From the NCBI GenBank assembly GCA_030149245.1, contig JASBRX010000029.1, positions 1-64,000 on the forward strand: a stretch of 64,000 nt of DNA. The letters run 5' to 3'. Below the pieces are notes generated by a model. It saw nothing but the letters and a program-made list of their open reading frames with translations. It was not told the DNA's origin and did no database searches. The translations under genes were made by a program, and so were the position numbers. Of the stretch, positions 46,906 through 60,154 are shown one piece after another. Position 1 is the stretch's first letter, and the number at the start of each line of letters is the position of its first letter. Source of the stretch: Sphingomonas bacterium (GTDB taxonomy: Bacteria > Pseudomonadota > Alphaproteobacteria > Sphingomonadales > Sphingomonadaceae).

Positions 46906-48294
46906 ATGATCCGCCTGTTCAAACATTATATCCCGAACGCAGTGCTGCTGCTGGCATTGTTCGACGTCATGCTGCTGTTCGGGGCGGCCGAGTTTGGCTG
47001 GATCTACCGCGCGCACCAGATCGGGATGGCGGTCGACCCGATCGTCACCCGCATCCCCCAGATGTTGAGCTTCGTCGCCAGCCTTGAGCTCGCGATGATC
47101 GCGGTCGGGGTCTATGGCGCGGATTCGCTGCAATCCAACCGCGTCGCCACCGCGCGCCTGCTGGTTGCGGTATCGCTCGGCACGATCTTCCTGTCGGTGA
47201 TCTTCTTCCTGGTCCCCGCGCTCACCTTCTGGCGCTCGAACCTGCTCTACGCGATGCTGGCCTCGTTCGTCGCGCTGTTCGCGTTACGCATCCTGCTCGG
47301 CAAGACCCTGGGCAGTCAGGTATTCAAGCGCCGCGTCGTGGTGCTGGGCGCCGGCCCGCGCGCCGAGCGGCTGAAGGTCCTGTCCAAAAAGCCCGGATCG
47401 GGCTTCGTCGTCGTCGGCTATGTGTCGATGAGCGAGGCGAACCGCGTGATCCCGGAGGCGATCGCGCGCGACGCCATCTACAATCTCGCCGACCATGTCG
47501 TGCTGCTCAACGCGAGTGAGGTCGTGCTGGCGCTCGAAGAACGCCGCAACGCGCTTCCGCTCAAGGATCTGTTGCGCATCAAGACCACCGGCGTGCACGT
47601 CAACGAAATCTCGACCTTCCTCGAACGCGAGACGGGCCGCGTCGACCTGCAATCGGTCAACCCCAGCTGGCTGATCTTCTCCGACGGCTTCTCCTCGGGC
47701 CGCATGCTGTCGAGCATGTTCAAGCGCCTGTTCGACATCACCGCCAGCCTGATCCTGCTCGCGATCACCCTGCCGGTAATCCTGCTCGGCGCGCTCGCGG
47801 TAAAGCTGGAGAGCAAGGGCCCCGCCTTTTACCGCCAGCGCCGCGTCGGCCTTTACGGTCAGGGCTTCGACATCATCAAACTCCGCTCGATGCGGCAGGA
47901 TGCCGAGGTCGCGGGCAAGGCGGTGTGGGCCGAAAAGGACGATCCGCGCATCACCCGGGTCGGCAGCTTCATCCGCAAGGTGCGGATCGACGAATTGCCG
48001 CAATGCTGGTCGGTGCTGAAGGGCGAGATGAGCTTTGTCGGCCCGCGCCCCGAACGTCCGCAGTTCGTCGAGGATCTCGAGCAGCAGCTGCCCTATTATG
48101 CCGAGCGCCACATGGTGAAGCCCGGCATCACAGGCTGGGCGCAGATCAACTATCCCTATGGCGCGTCGATCGAGGACAGCCGGCAGAAGCTGGAATATGA
48201 CCTCTATTACGCCAAGAACTACTCGCCCTTCCTCGATCTGCTGATCCTGCTGCAAACGTTACGCGTGGTCCTGTTCCCGGACGGAGCAAGGTAA
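46906..48294 (+). CDS. Sugar transferase, TIGR03013 (XrtA/PEP-CTERM) type
   Basis: The 462-residue polyprenyl-phosphate sugar phosphotransferase starts exopolysaccharide repeat units on the inner membrane. It has four N-terminal helices, a Rossmann-like CoA-binding-type segment (RRVVVLGAGPRAERLK), a fifth helix and the bacterial sugar transferase domain (about 270-458). That domain has KRLFDITASLILLAIT, FYRQRRVGLYGQGF, IIKLRSMR, RIDELPQCWSVLKGEMSFVGPRPERP and KPGITGWAQINYPYG. The RIKTTGVHVNEISTFLERETG linker matches the group linked to XrtA/PEP-CTERM loci. It precedes prsK by 4 bases. Confidence 0.92.
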   Translation: MIRLFKHYIPNAVLLLALFDVMLLFGAAEFGWIYRAHQIGMAVDPIVTRIPQMLSFVASLELAMIAVGVYGADSLQSNRVATARLLVAVSLGTIFLSVIFFLVPALTFWRSNLLYAMLASFVALFALRILLGKTLGSQVFKRRVVVLGAGPRAERLKVLSKKPGSGFVVVGYVSMSEANRVIPEAIARDAIYNLADHVVLLNASEVVLALEERRNALPLKDLLRIKTTGVHVNEISTFLERETGRVDLQSVNPSWLIFSDGFSSGRMLSSMFKRLFDITASLILLAITLPVILLGALAVKLESKGPAFYRQRRVGLYGQGFDIIKLRSMRQDAEVAGKAVWAEKDDPRITRVGSFIRKVRIDELPQCWSVLKGEMSFVGPRPERPQFVEDLEQQLPYYAERHMVKPGITGWAQINYPYGASIEDSRQKLEYDLYYAKNYSPFLDLLILLQTLRVVLFPDGAR

Positions 48295-48298
48295 CCTT

Positions 48299-50331
48299 AT
48301 GCTCGCGACGCTGATCCTCTGGGGCCACGCGCTCGCCGCGCTATTGTTCGGAGCGATCGGGCTGTGGGCATTGCGCAGCGACGCGACGGCGATGCCGCGC
48401 GTGCCGCTGGTCGCTGCGCTCGCCGTCACCGCGCTCTGGGCGCTGGCAGTCGCGGGAATCGGCGAAAGCGACCTCGTGACGCAAATCGCCGCCGCCGCGC
48501 GCAACCTCGCCTGGTTCGGCTTCATGGTCGCGCTCTACCGCAGCGGCGCGATCGCCCGCCCGCCTGCGGCGATCAGCACGGTGTTCGGCGTGGTTGCGGT
48601 CGTGATCGTGATGGCCGCGACGCTCGACATGCTGACCAGCGCCACCCGCGAACTACCGCGCCCGGTGCTCGACGCCGCCCTGCTGCTCAAAATGCTCGCC
48701 ACCGTCGCCGCCCTGCTGCTGGTGCAGGGCCAGCACAGCGCACTCGCCCCGCGTCAGAGCCATGCCGTACGCCCGGTGATCCTTGCACTCGGCGCGATGT
48801 GGCTGGTCGATATCAACCTGCTCGCGGTCGCCTGGCTCGTCGAACGCTGGCCGCTTCAGCTGATCGCGGTGCGCGGCTTTGCGATGGCGTTGATCGCGAT
48901 GGCGATCGCCGCGGGGCTCCAGCATCGCGGCGACCGGCCCGTGCAGATGTCGCGCACGGTGATCTACCAGGCGCTGACCCTGGTTGCGATTGGCGTCTAT
49001 GTCGCGCTGCTCGCCGCCGCCACCAGCGCGCTCGCCGCAATCGGCGGCCCCAATGCGCGGCTACTCCAGACCGCTTTCGTGTTCGGCTCCACCGCCGCGA
49101 TCCTCACGCTGATCTCCAGCTCATGGCTGCGCGCATGGATCAAGGTGAAACTGGCCAAGCATTTCTTCCGCCACCGCTACGACTATCGCGCCGAATGGAT
49201 GCGCTTCACCGAGACGCTGGGCGAGCCCGACGGCGCGGCGACGCTGGACGAACGCATCGTCAAGGCGCTGGCCGACCTCACCGACTCGCCCGCCGGGGTG
49301 CTGCTGCTGCCACAGGGCAATGGGCTGACCGTCGGGGCGGGGTGGAACATCGCGCGCGCCGACCTGCCCACCGCCTATGGCGAAAGCTGGCAGCTCGACC
49401 GGGTCGATCCGGGTCTGGTTATCGAACTGGACACCGGCGCGGGCGCCGATGCGGTGCCGCCGTCGATCCGCGCCTGGGATCAGGCCTGGGTCATCGTGCC
49501 GCTGCCGCATCAGCAAAAGCTTGCCGGCGCGATCGTGCTCGCCCGCCCGCCGGTGCCGCGCGCGCTCGACTGGGAGGATTTCGACCTGCTCAAGGCCGCG
49601 GGCCGTCAGGTGGCGAGCCATATCGCCGAGGAACGCGCTCAGGAAGCGCTGGCCGAGGCCGAGCGGTTCGACGAGTTCAACCGCCGCTTCGCCTTCATCA
49701 TGCACGACATCAAGAATCTGGTGAGCCAGCTCACCCTGGTTGCGCGCAATGCCGAACGCCATGCCGACAATCCCGAGTTCCGCGCCGACATGGTCGCAAC
49801 GCTGCAGGATTCGGCGGGTCGCATGAACGACCTGCTCGCGCGCCTGTCGCAGCATCACCGCGCGCGCCACGAGCCCCCGGTCACGATGCCGCTCGCGCCA
49901 CTGCTCCGCCGCATCGCGCGCAGCCGCGAGGCGATCCATCCGGTCGAAGTGGTCAGCAAGGGCGACCCGATGGCAGTCGCCGATCCCGCACGGCTCGAAA
50001 CCCTGCTCGGCCACCTGATCCAGAATGCGATCGACGCGAGCGCCCCCGAAGCACGCGTCACCCTCGCCATCGTCGAACTGGGCGATGCGGTAGCGATCGA
50101 CGTGATTGACCGCGGCTGTGGCATGTCGCCTGCCTTTATCCGCGAAAAGCTGTTCCGCCCCTTCGTCTCGTCCAAATCCGGCGGCTTTGGCATCGGCGCG
50201 TTCGAGGCGCGCAAGCTGGCCGAGGAAATGGGCGGACGGCTCGACGTCTCCAGCGCGGAGGGGCGTGGCAGCCGCTTCCGCGTCACCCTGCGCGCCGCGC
50301 GCGCCGATGCCAATGCCCTCGGAAACGCCGC

Positions 50332-50335
<4 letters not shown>
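48299..50335 (+). CDS. prsK: XrtA/PEP-CTERM system histidine kinase PrsK
   Basis: The 678-residue sensor kinase has seven to eight N-terminal membrane helices (1-275), a GAF-like domain (about 305-445) and a kinase core. The phosphoacceptor is H469 in FIMHDIKNLVSQL. ATP-binding motifs are HLIQNAIDAS (N box), DVIDRGCGMS (G1) and GFGIGAFEARKLAEEMGG. This layout and the following sigma-54-type regulator fit PrsK, which controls PEP-CTERM protein and polysaccharide genes. Its TGA overlaps the prsR ATG (ATGA). Confidence 0.9.
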
Positions 50336-51676
<1,341 letters not shown>

Positions 51677-51693
<17 letters not shown>

Positions 51694-53791
51694 ACCCCGC
51701 CGCCGCCGTCGCCGGTCGGGCGAAAAACGCGCGCGTCGCGGCGTCACGCTGCGGCGGATCGTCGTGTTCGGCCTGTGCCTCGGCGCCTTCGCGGTCGCGC
51801 TCTTCGCGTTCAAATCGGTCATCACCGACCGCCCCGATCCCGCTGCCGCGCGCGAGGCGCTGGCGCGGAGCGAAGCCTATCTGAAAGCTAGCAACGCCTC
51901 GGCCGCGCGCAGCCAAGCGTTCAGCGCGGTCCGCGCCGACCCGGCTTGGGGCGAGGCGCATCTCGCGCTCGCCCGCGCCAACCTCGCGCTCGACGAGGGC
52001 GTCGCCGCCGAAGCCGCGCTCCGCCGGGCGCTCGACAGCGGCATCCAGCCCGCCCGCACCCATGCGCTGATGGCGCATGCAATTCTGCTCCAGGGCGACC
52101 CGCGCCGCGCCCTGGTCGAAAGCCGCAAGGCGCCACAGGCCGAGCGCCTCTACGCCCTGCGCGTCCAGACTCGCGCCTATGTCGCGGGCGGCAACCTCGC
52201 GGCGGCGCAGGAGGCGGCAATGGCTGCCGTCCGCCTCGCCCCGCAGAGCGCCGACGCCTGGACCGAACTCGGCCGCTTCCGCTTCAACGCGGGCGACGTC
52301 GTCGGCGCGATCGAGGCGAGCGCCAAGGCGGTTGATCTTGACAAGGGCAATACCGACGCGCTGCTGCTGCGCGGCGAACTGGTCCGCACGCAATATGGCC
52401 TCGTCGCGTCGCTCCCCTGGTTCGACCGCGCGCTACAACGCGACCCGTATCGCCACGCGACCCTCATCCAGTACGCCGCGACGCTCGGCGATGCGGGGCA
52501 GACGCGCGCGATGCTCGGCCTGACCCGCCGCGCAATGGAGGTCCGCCCGCGCAGCCCGCAGGCGCTGTATCTTCAGGCAGTCCTCGCCGCGCGCGCACAA
52601 CGCTTCGACCTTGCCCGTCAGCTACTCACCCGCGCCGGCGGCGGCGTCGGCCAGCTGCCCGGCGGCCTGCTGCTCGGCGGCGCACTCGATCTGGAGGAGG
52701 GCGCCTATGCCCGCGCGATCGAGAAGCTGCGCACCCTGATCACGCTGCAGCCGATGAACATCAATGCGCGCAAGCTGCTCGCCACCGCCCTTCTCCGCTC
52801 CGACGCATCGAAGAACGGCATCGACGTCCTTCGCCCGGTGGTCGCGCGCGGCGATGCCGACACCTACGCGCTGACCCTAGTCGCACGCGGCTATGAACGA
52901 ATCGGCGAGCGGGCCGAGGCAGCACGCTATTTCGACCGCGCCGCGCTCCCGGTGCGCGACAATCCCGACTGGTTCAGCTCGGACGATTCGCTCCCGATCC
53001 TTGCCGCCGCGGCGGGCAAGGCGGGCGGCGACGATCCGAAAACCCTGATCCCGCTGCTGCGCGGCCTGATCGAGGGCGGACGCGGCGCCGAAGCGCTGAC
53101 CCGCGCGCAGGCAGTGGCCCAGCGCAACCCCGGCGCGCCCGCATCGGCCAGCCTGGTCGGCGACGTGCTGATGCTGCTCAAGCGCCCCGCCGACGCGGTG
53201 GCGTGGTACAAGACCGCCGCCGGGATCCGCTTCGACGAACCCGCCATGCTCCGGCTGGTCGAGGCGCTCGACCGCTCCGGCCAGCCCCAGACGGCATCGA
53301 CCACGCTGGCGCTGTTCCTGTCGCAAAACCCGTTCAACCTGTCCGCGCTGCGCCTGTCCGCGCACTGGCAGGCGGCGGCGGGCGAGTTCGACGCGGCGAT
53401 CGATTCGCTCGAGGCGATCCGCCTGCGCATCGGCAATCGCGACGCGGCCCTGCTCGCCGAACTCGCCTTCGCCTATGCCGGTGCGGGTGAGCCCGACCGT
53501 GCCGCGCGCTACGCCGAAGCGGCATATCTCATCGCCCCGAGCAACCCGGCGGTCGCCGGTGCAATGGGCTGGGCGCTGGCACAGGGCGGCGATCAGGCGG
53601 GCGGGATCGAGCTGCTGCGCAAGGCCGTAACGCTCGCCCCGCGCCACCCGATGCTGCGCTGGCAACTGGCCCAGGCCTATGCCGATGCCGGTCGCAAGGC
53701 CGAGGCCGTGACCGAAACCCGCGCCGCACTCGCCACCCCCGGCTTCACCGACAAGGGCGCCGCAGAGGCGCTGCTGGCGAAACTGGCGTAA
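51677..53791 (+). CDS. prsT: TPR-repeat protein of the XrtA/PEP-CTERM system (PrsT-like)
   Basis: The 704-residue protein has a basic cytoplasmic tail (EPRRRRRRSGEKRARRG), one membrane helix (about 27-45) and a long series of tetratricopeptide repeats in the periplasm (for example ALARSEAYLKASNASAARSQ and AWTELGRFRFNAGDVVGAIE). It probably scaffolds polysaccharide export or protein sorting partners. Its start overlaps the last 17 bases of prsR, so the two are coupled. The name follows gene order (kinase, regulator, TPR protein). Confidence 0.82.
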
Positions 53792-53803
53792 CCCGCCTCT
53801 CTT

Positions 53804-53891
53804 CGTCGTCCCGGGCTTGACCCGGGACCGGGCTTTCTTGCTTTGGACAGCGCGCAAGGACGCCCGGTCCCGGCTCAGGGCCGGGACGACG
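53804..53891 (+). repeat. Intergenic inverted repeat, CCCGGG type
   Basis: Arms of about 30 bp (53804-53833 and 53862-53891), beginning CGTCGTCCCGGG and ending CCGGGACGACG, pair with a few mismatches over a 28-base loop. The outline (CGTCG...CGACG) resembles the operon-internal repeat family, but the core differs. It may end the prs transcript. Confidence 0.8.
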
Positions 53892-53935
53892 GGGTAGCTT
53901 GCCAACCCCCGCCCCACCCCCTAGCCCTCGGCGCG

Positions 53936-54745
53936 ATGACCGACCCGCTGGACCGCATCGCCGCTGCGCTCGAACGGCTCGCGCCGCCCCCGCCGCCCGC
54001 GCCGGACCTGACCGCGCATCCCGCCTATGTCTGGCACCGCAATTATCTCCAGCCCGCCCGCGCCTTCGCGCCGCTGCCGCTGTCCGAACTGGTCGGGATC
54101 GACGCGCAGAAGGCGACCCTGGTTGAAAATGTCCGCCGCCTCGCTGCGGGCCTGCCCGCGCATGACGCATTGCTGTGGGGCGCGCGCGGCACCGGCAAAT
54201 CGGCGCTGTCCAAATCCGCGGTCGCGGCGGTGCAGGCCGAGGGCGGAGCCGTCGCGCTGGTCGAGGCACAGGCCGACGCACTCGACACGCTCCCGGACCT
54301 CTTCGCCCTGCTCGCCGCAGCCCCCCGCGCCTTCGTCGTCTTCCTCGACGATCTCGGCTTCGACGCGGCGTCGGACGGCCGCGCGCTGCGCTCGCTGCTG
54401 GAGGGCGGGGCCGAGGCGCGCCCGGCCAACACCCGCCTGTTCGTCACCTCCAACCGCCGCCACCTGATCCCCCGCAACCTTGAGGAACAGGCGAGCGCGA
54501 TCAACCCGCGCGACAGCATCGACGACAGCCTCGCACTCGCCGACCGCTTCGGGCTCAGCCTCGGCTTCCACGCGATCGATCAGGACACCTATGTCGAAAT
54601 CGTGCGGACCTATGCGCGGGACCACGGCCTGCCGTTCGACGCGGCGGAGGCGATCAACTGGGCGACCCGGCGCGGCAGCCGGTCGGGCCGCGTCGCCTGG
54701 CAATATGTCGTCGATCTGGCCGGGCGGAACGGCAAGCGGCTGTGA
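53936..54745 (+). CDS. AAA-type ATPase, DUF815-like
   Basis: The 269-residue protein has Walker A WGARGTGKSA (81-90), a Walker B-like FVVFLDDLGFDA and a sensor segment NTRLFVTSNRRHLIPRN. The N-terminal LSELVGIDAQKATLVENVRRL matches DUF815 ATPases. They are single-domain P-loop proteins of unknown role. The start at 53936 gives a helix opening MTDPLDRIAAALERL; the longer frame runs through the repeat. It follows prsT by 144 bases, and its membership of the prs group is uncertain. Confidence 0.82.
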   Translation: MTDPLDRIAAALERLAPPPPPAPDLTAHPAYVWHRNYLQPARAFAPLPLSELVGIDAQKATLVENVRRLAAGLPAHDALLWGARGTGKSALSKSAVAAVQAEGGAVALVEAQADALDTLPDLFALLAAAPRAFVVFLDDLGFDAASDGRALRSLLEGGAEARPANTRLFVTSNRRHLIPRNLEEQASAINPRDSIDDSLALADRFGLSLGFHAIDQDTYVEIVRTYARDHGLPFDAAEAINWATRRGSRSGRVAWQYVVDLAGRNGKRL

Positions 54746-54775
54746 ACCCTTGCCGCATCCGGGGGTTGTGACGCG

Positions 54776-55672
54776 ATGACACCACCCCTCCCCGTCCCGC
54801 GCGAAGCCGTGCTGATCGTCAATGCCAAGTCGCGACGCGGCGCGGCGCTGTTCGAACAGGCGCGCGACAAGATCGAAGCGGCCGGCATCCGCCTGATCGC
54901 CGCACACCCGGTCAAAGACCCCGACCTGCTCGACGACACCGTCCGCGACGCGATCCGCGGCGGCGCGCCGATGGTGATCGTCGGCGGCGGCGACGGATCG
55001 CTGTCGGGGGTCGTCGACGATGTGGTGGGCAAGGATGTGGTGTTCGCCATCCTCCCGCTCGGAACTGCCAACAGCTTCGCGCGCACGCTCGGCTTGCCGC
55101 TCGACCTCGACGGAGCGATCAACGCGATCGCCACCGGCAAGCGCCGCCGCGTCGATCTCGGCATGATCGACAATGACTATTTTGCGAACGCCGCCGCGAT
55201 GGGCCTGTCGCCGATGATCGGCAAGAGCGTGCCGCACAATCTGAAGAAATATCTCGGCCGTGTCGGTTATCTCGCCTGGGCGCTGTGGTGCTTCGCGCGC
55301 TTCCGCCCGTTCCGCGTCACCGTGACCGACGCGCGCGGCCCACACCGCATGTGGGCGAGCGAGGTGCGCATCCTCAACGGCAAGTTCCACGGCGGCGTGG
55401 TGATGAGCGACGAGGCCAGCGTCGAAAGCGGCGAGATGATGATTCAGGTCGTCACCGGCCGCAACCGCTGGCGGCTGGCGTGGGACTGGTATCTCCGCTT
55501 CTTCCGCCTGCGCGGCCGCGAGAAACTGGTTGAGGAGTTTCGCGGCACCGAGTTGAAACTCGACGCCCGCCCCCGCCGCAGCATCTCGATCGACGGCGAA
55601 GTGCTCGCGCGCGTGCCGGTCACGGTGCGGGTGGCCGAACGCGCCATCGACGTGGTGGTGCCGACCGAATAG
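54776..55672 (+). CDS. Diacylglycerol kinase-family lipid kinase
   Basis: The 298-residue protein has the catalytic domain of the DAGK/YegS/sphingosine kinase family: LIVNAKSRRGAAL near the start, the GGGDGS nucleotide loop (70-75) and LPLGTANSFARTLGLPLDL. A C-terminal beta-domain follows (NAAAMGLSPMI, SISIDGEVLARVPVTV). It phosphorylates diacylglycerol or, in sphingolipid-containing sphingomonads, possibly a sphingoid lipid. It follows the DUF815 gene by 30 bases. Confidence 0.9.
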   Translation: MTPPLPVPREAVLIVNAKSRRGAALFEQARDKIEAAGIRLIAAHPVKDPDLLDDTVRDAIRGGAPMVIVGGGDGSLSGVVDDVVGKDVVFAILPLGTANSFARTLGLPLDLDGAINAIATGKRRRVDLGMIDNDYFANAAAMGLSPMIGKSVPHNLKKYLGRVGYLAWALWCFARFRPFRVTVTDARGPHRMWASEVRILNGKFHGGVVMSDEASVESGEMMIQVVTGRNRWRLAWDWYLRFFRLRGREKLVEEFRGTELKLDARPRRSISIDGEVLARVPVTVRVAERAIDVVVPTE

Positions 55673-55780
55673 CCCCTTCCCTTCAGGGGAGGGGTTGGGG
55701 TGGGGCCTATCCACACGCGCCACGGTCTCGATGAGACTTAGACGCCCCACCCCCAACCCCTCCCCTGAAGGGGAGGGGCT
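55671..55780. repeat. Long hairpin between convergent genes
   Basis: Arms of 35 and 36 bases (55671-55705, 55745-55780), each containing CCCTTCAGGGGAGGGG or its complement, pair with two differences. The left arm starts in the stop codon of the lipid kinase and the right arm ends 6 bases from the Uup stop. It probably acts as a shared 3' end. The core resembles the inner part of the palindrome at 1-286. Confidence 0.85.
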
Positions 55781-55786
55781 TTAGGT

Positions 55787-57565
<1,779 letters not shown>

Positions 57566-57688
57566 GGCGGGGGCAGGTAGGGCCGCGCGCGCCATCGGGC
57601 AAGCACCGACCGCCGGCCCGTTCCTGACAGCCACCTTTCCGCCGCATTCACGGGCTGTTCAACGCGGCGGGGCTATGCCATCCAAGTC

Positions 57689-58000
57689 ATGAAGATGTTT
57701 GGTGTCCTTTGTCTCGGCGCGTTTCTCGCCGCCGCTGCCCCGGTTCACGCTACGCCCCAGGATCGGCGCAGCGACCAGGAAGCTGCGCGCGAAGGTCGCC
57801 TGCAGGGCCGCCTGCTCCCGCTGCGTGCGATCGAAGCGCGGGTGGTGCCGCAGATGGAGCGCCAGGGCGCGCGCTATCTCGGCTTCGACTTCGATTCGGG
57901 AACCGGCATTTACACGCTGAAGTTCCTGCGCAATGGAAATGTCATCTGGATCGATGTCGACGGCCGCACCGGTCAGGTGATGAGCCGTTCGGGCGGCTGA
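57689..58000 (+). CDS. PepSY-domain exported protein
   Basis: The 103-residue protein has a signal peptide (MKMFGVLCLGAFLAAAAPVHA) and one PepSY-like domain (LLPLRAIEARVVPQMERQG, YTLKFLRNGNVIWIDVDGRTG). PepSY proteins sit in the periplasm or at the membrane and are thought to control proteases or sense signals. It lies 26 bases before a two-component operon on the same strand, a common pairing, and may modulate the histidine kinase. Confidence 0.85.
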   Translation: MKMFGVLCLGAFLAAAAPVHATPQDRRSDQEAAREGRLQGRLLPLRAIEARVVPQMERQGARYLGFDFDSGTGIYTLKFLRNGNVIWIDVDGRTGQVMSRSGG

Positions 58001-58026
58001 CCCGGCGCTAAAGAGGGAAAACACCG

Positions 58027-58701
58027 ATGCGCGTTCTGATCGTCGAGGACGAACCCAATCTCCGCAACCAGCTTCAGTCCACGCTTGAGGGCGCGGGCTA
58101 TGCGGTCGACACCGCGAGCGATGGCGAGGAAGGTCATTATCTCGGCTCGACCGAGGCCTATGACGCGATCGTCCTCGACCTCGGCCTGCCCGAAGTGGAC
58201 GGGCTGACCGTGCTCGATCGCTGGCGCAAGGAGGGCAAAACCACCCCGGTGCTGGTGCTCACTGCGCGCGACAGCTGGTCGGACAAGGTCGCCGGACTCG
58301 ACGCGGGCGCCGACGACTATGTCGCCAAGCCGTTCCAGTCGGAGGAGCTGATCGCTCGCCTGCGCGCGCTGATCCGCCGCGCATCGGGCAATGCCAGCGC
58401 CGAGCTGATCGCGGGCGACATCCGCCTGGACACTCGCAGCGGCAAGGTGACCAAGGCCGGCGAGCCGGTGAAGCTGACCGCGCAGGAATATAAGCTCCTG
58501 TCCTATCTGCTCCACCACAAGGGTAAGGTGGTCAGCCGCACCGAGCTGATCGAACATATCTACGATCAGGATTTCGATCGCGATTCGAACACGATCGAGG
58601 TGTTCGTGACGCGCATCCGCAAGAAGCTGGGTGCCGACGTCATTACCACGATCCGTGGCCTTGGCTACAGCCTCGAAGAACCGGCGGAGGCCGGTGCCTG
58701 A
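58027..58701 (+). CDS. OmpR/PhoP-family response regulator
   Basis: The 224-residue protein has a receiver domain with phospho-Asp D51 (IVLDLGLPEVDG), the acidic pocket EDE (7-9) and the lysine of VAKPF. It is followed by a winged-helix OmpR DNA-binding domain (about 125-220; LTAQEYKLLSYLLHHKGKVV, RTELIEHIYDQDFDRDSNTI). It is most like PhoP. The following kinase gene overlaps by 8 bases. Confidence 0.92.
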   Translation: MRVLIVEDEPNLRNQLQSTLEGAGYAVDTASDGEEGHYLGSTEAYDAIVLDLGLPEVDGLTVLDRWRKEGKTTPVLVLTARDSWSDKVAGLDAGADDYVAKPFQSEELIARLRALIRRASGNASAELIAGDIRLDTRSGKVTKAGEPVKLTAQEYKLLSYLLHHKGKVVSRTELIEHIYDQDFDRDSNTIEVFVTRIRKKLGADVITTIRGLGYSLEEPAEAGA

Positions 58702-60154
58702 GCTCCCCTTCGGCCTGACGCTGTCGCGATCCTTCCCGTTCGTGCGCCGCGCGCCGGCGCAGGACGTGGCAGCGCCGGTGGAGACTCGCCCCGGCGACCC
58801 GGCCCCGCGCAGCTACACCCCAAGCACCGGCTCACTCAGCCGCCGCATGATCCTGATTGCGGCGGCATGGATTTCGCTGTTGCTGGCCGGGGGGGGCTTC
58901 GCGCTCGATCGCGTGCTGACCAATGCGGTCACACGCAATTTCGACGAAGGACTGGAATATATCCTGACCTCGCTGATCGTGTCGGCCGAGCTGGACCCCA
59001 ATGGCAACGTCGCCTTCAACCGGCAGCTGTCCGACCAACGCTTTCTCGAACCCTATTCGGGTCTGTATTGGCAGGTGTCGGGACCGGGATATGAGCCGTT
59101 TCCCTCGCGCTCGCTGTGGGACCGTCGCCTCGACACCGGAATGCAGCACAACGATCTCGAGTTGCACACCTACGACTCGGACCAGCTCGACCAGCGACTG
59201 CGCATCGTCGAGCGCGACGTGCGGCTACCCGGATCGCCGGTGCGCTGGCGCTTCCAGGTTGCCCAGACGCGTGACGTGCTCGACGCGCAGATCGAGGCGC
59301 TGCGCAAAACGCTGGTGCGCAGCTTCCTGCTGCTCGCCGCCGGGCTGATCGTGATGGCGGCGCTGCAAACCTGGTACGGCCTGCTCCCGCTGCGCAAGCT
59401 GCGCATCGCCATCCAGAAGCTGCGCACCGGCGAAACCCCCCGAATCGACGGCGCGATGCCCGCCGAGGTCGCGCCGCTAGTGGAGGAATTGAACGGCCTC
59501 GTCGCACATAATGACCGCCAGGCCGAGGAAGCGCGGCGCCACGCCGGCAACCTCGCCCATGCGCTCAAGACCCCGCTCACCGTCATCATGAACGCCGCGA
59601 CCGCGCAGTCCGACGACCTGCCCGCCACGGTGGTGCGCGAGGCGCGGACGATGCGCCGTCAGGTCGACCACCACCTCGCCCGCGCCCGCGCGGTCGGTCG
59701 TCGCGGCAGCGCGCACAGTCGCGCACCGGTCTGGCCCAGCGTCGAATCGGTCGAGCGCGCCGTCGCCCGCCTTTACCCCCATGTCCGCATCGACACCGAC
59801 GGCCCCAAGGATCTGGTCGCGCATATCGAGCGGCAGGATCTCGACGAGATCATGGGCAACCTCGTCGAAAACGCCGCCAAATATGGCGGGGGCAGCGTGT
59901 TCATCACCGTCCGGATCGAGGCGGGCTTCGTCGAGATCCTAGTCGAGGACGACGGCACCGGCATCCCCGAGGCCGACCGCATCCGCATCTTTGATCGCGG
60001 CGTGCGGCTCGACACCGGCAAGCCCGGCACCGGCCTCGGCCTCGCCATCGTCCGCGATGTTGCGGAGATTTACGACGGCACGGTCACGCTGGAGGAAAGC
60101 GAGGACCTCGGCGGGCTGATGGTGCGGTTAAGGCTGCCGGCGGCGACCGCCTAA
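58694..60154 (+). CDS. PhoQ-like sensor histidine kinase
   Basis: The 486-residue kinase has a Pro-rich cytoplasmic tail (1-50) and two membrane helices (about 52-74 and 208-228) around a periplasmic sensor of about 130 residues. The H-box is LAHALKTPLTVI with phosphoacceptor H289, and the ATPase domain has MGNLVENAAKYGGG, EDDGTGIPEADR and GTGLGLAIVRDVAE. The start is GTG at 58694, 8 bases inside the regulator gene. Together with the PepSY protein it looks like an envelope-stress or metal-sensing system. Its stop is shared with the small gene at 60151. Confidence 0.9.
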   Translation: MPELPFGLTLSRSFPFVRRAPAQDVAAPVETRPGDPAPRSYTPSTGSLSRRMILIAAAWISLLLAGGGFALDRVLTNAVTRNFDEGLEYILTSLIVSAELDPNGNVAFNRQLSDQRFLEPYSGLYWQVSGPGYEPFPSRSLWDRRLDTGMQHNDLELHTYDSDQLDQRLRIVERDVRLPGSPVRWRFQVAQTRDVLDAQIEALRKTLVRSFLLLAAGLIVMAALQTWYGLLPLRKLRIAIQKLRTGETPRIDGAMPAEVAPLVEELNGLVAHNDRQAEEARRHAGNLAHALKTPLTVIMNAATAQSDDLPATVVREARTMRRQVDHHLARARAVGRRGSAHSRAPVWPSVESVERAVARLYPHVRIDTDGPKDLVAHIERQDLDEIMGNLVENAAKYGGGSVFITVRIEAGFVEILVEDDGTGIPEADRIRIFDRGVRLDTGKPGTGLGLAIVRDVAEIYDGTVTLEESEDLGGLMVRLRLPAATA

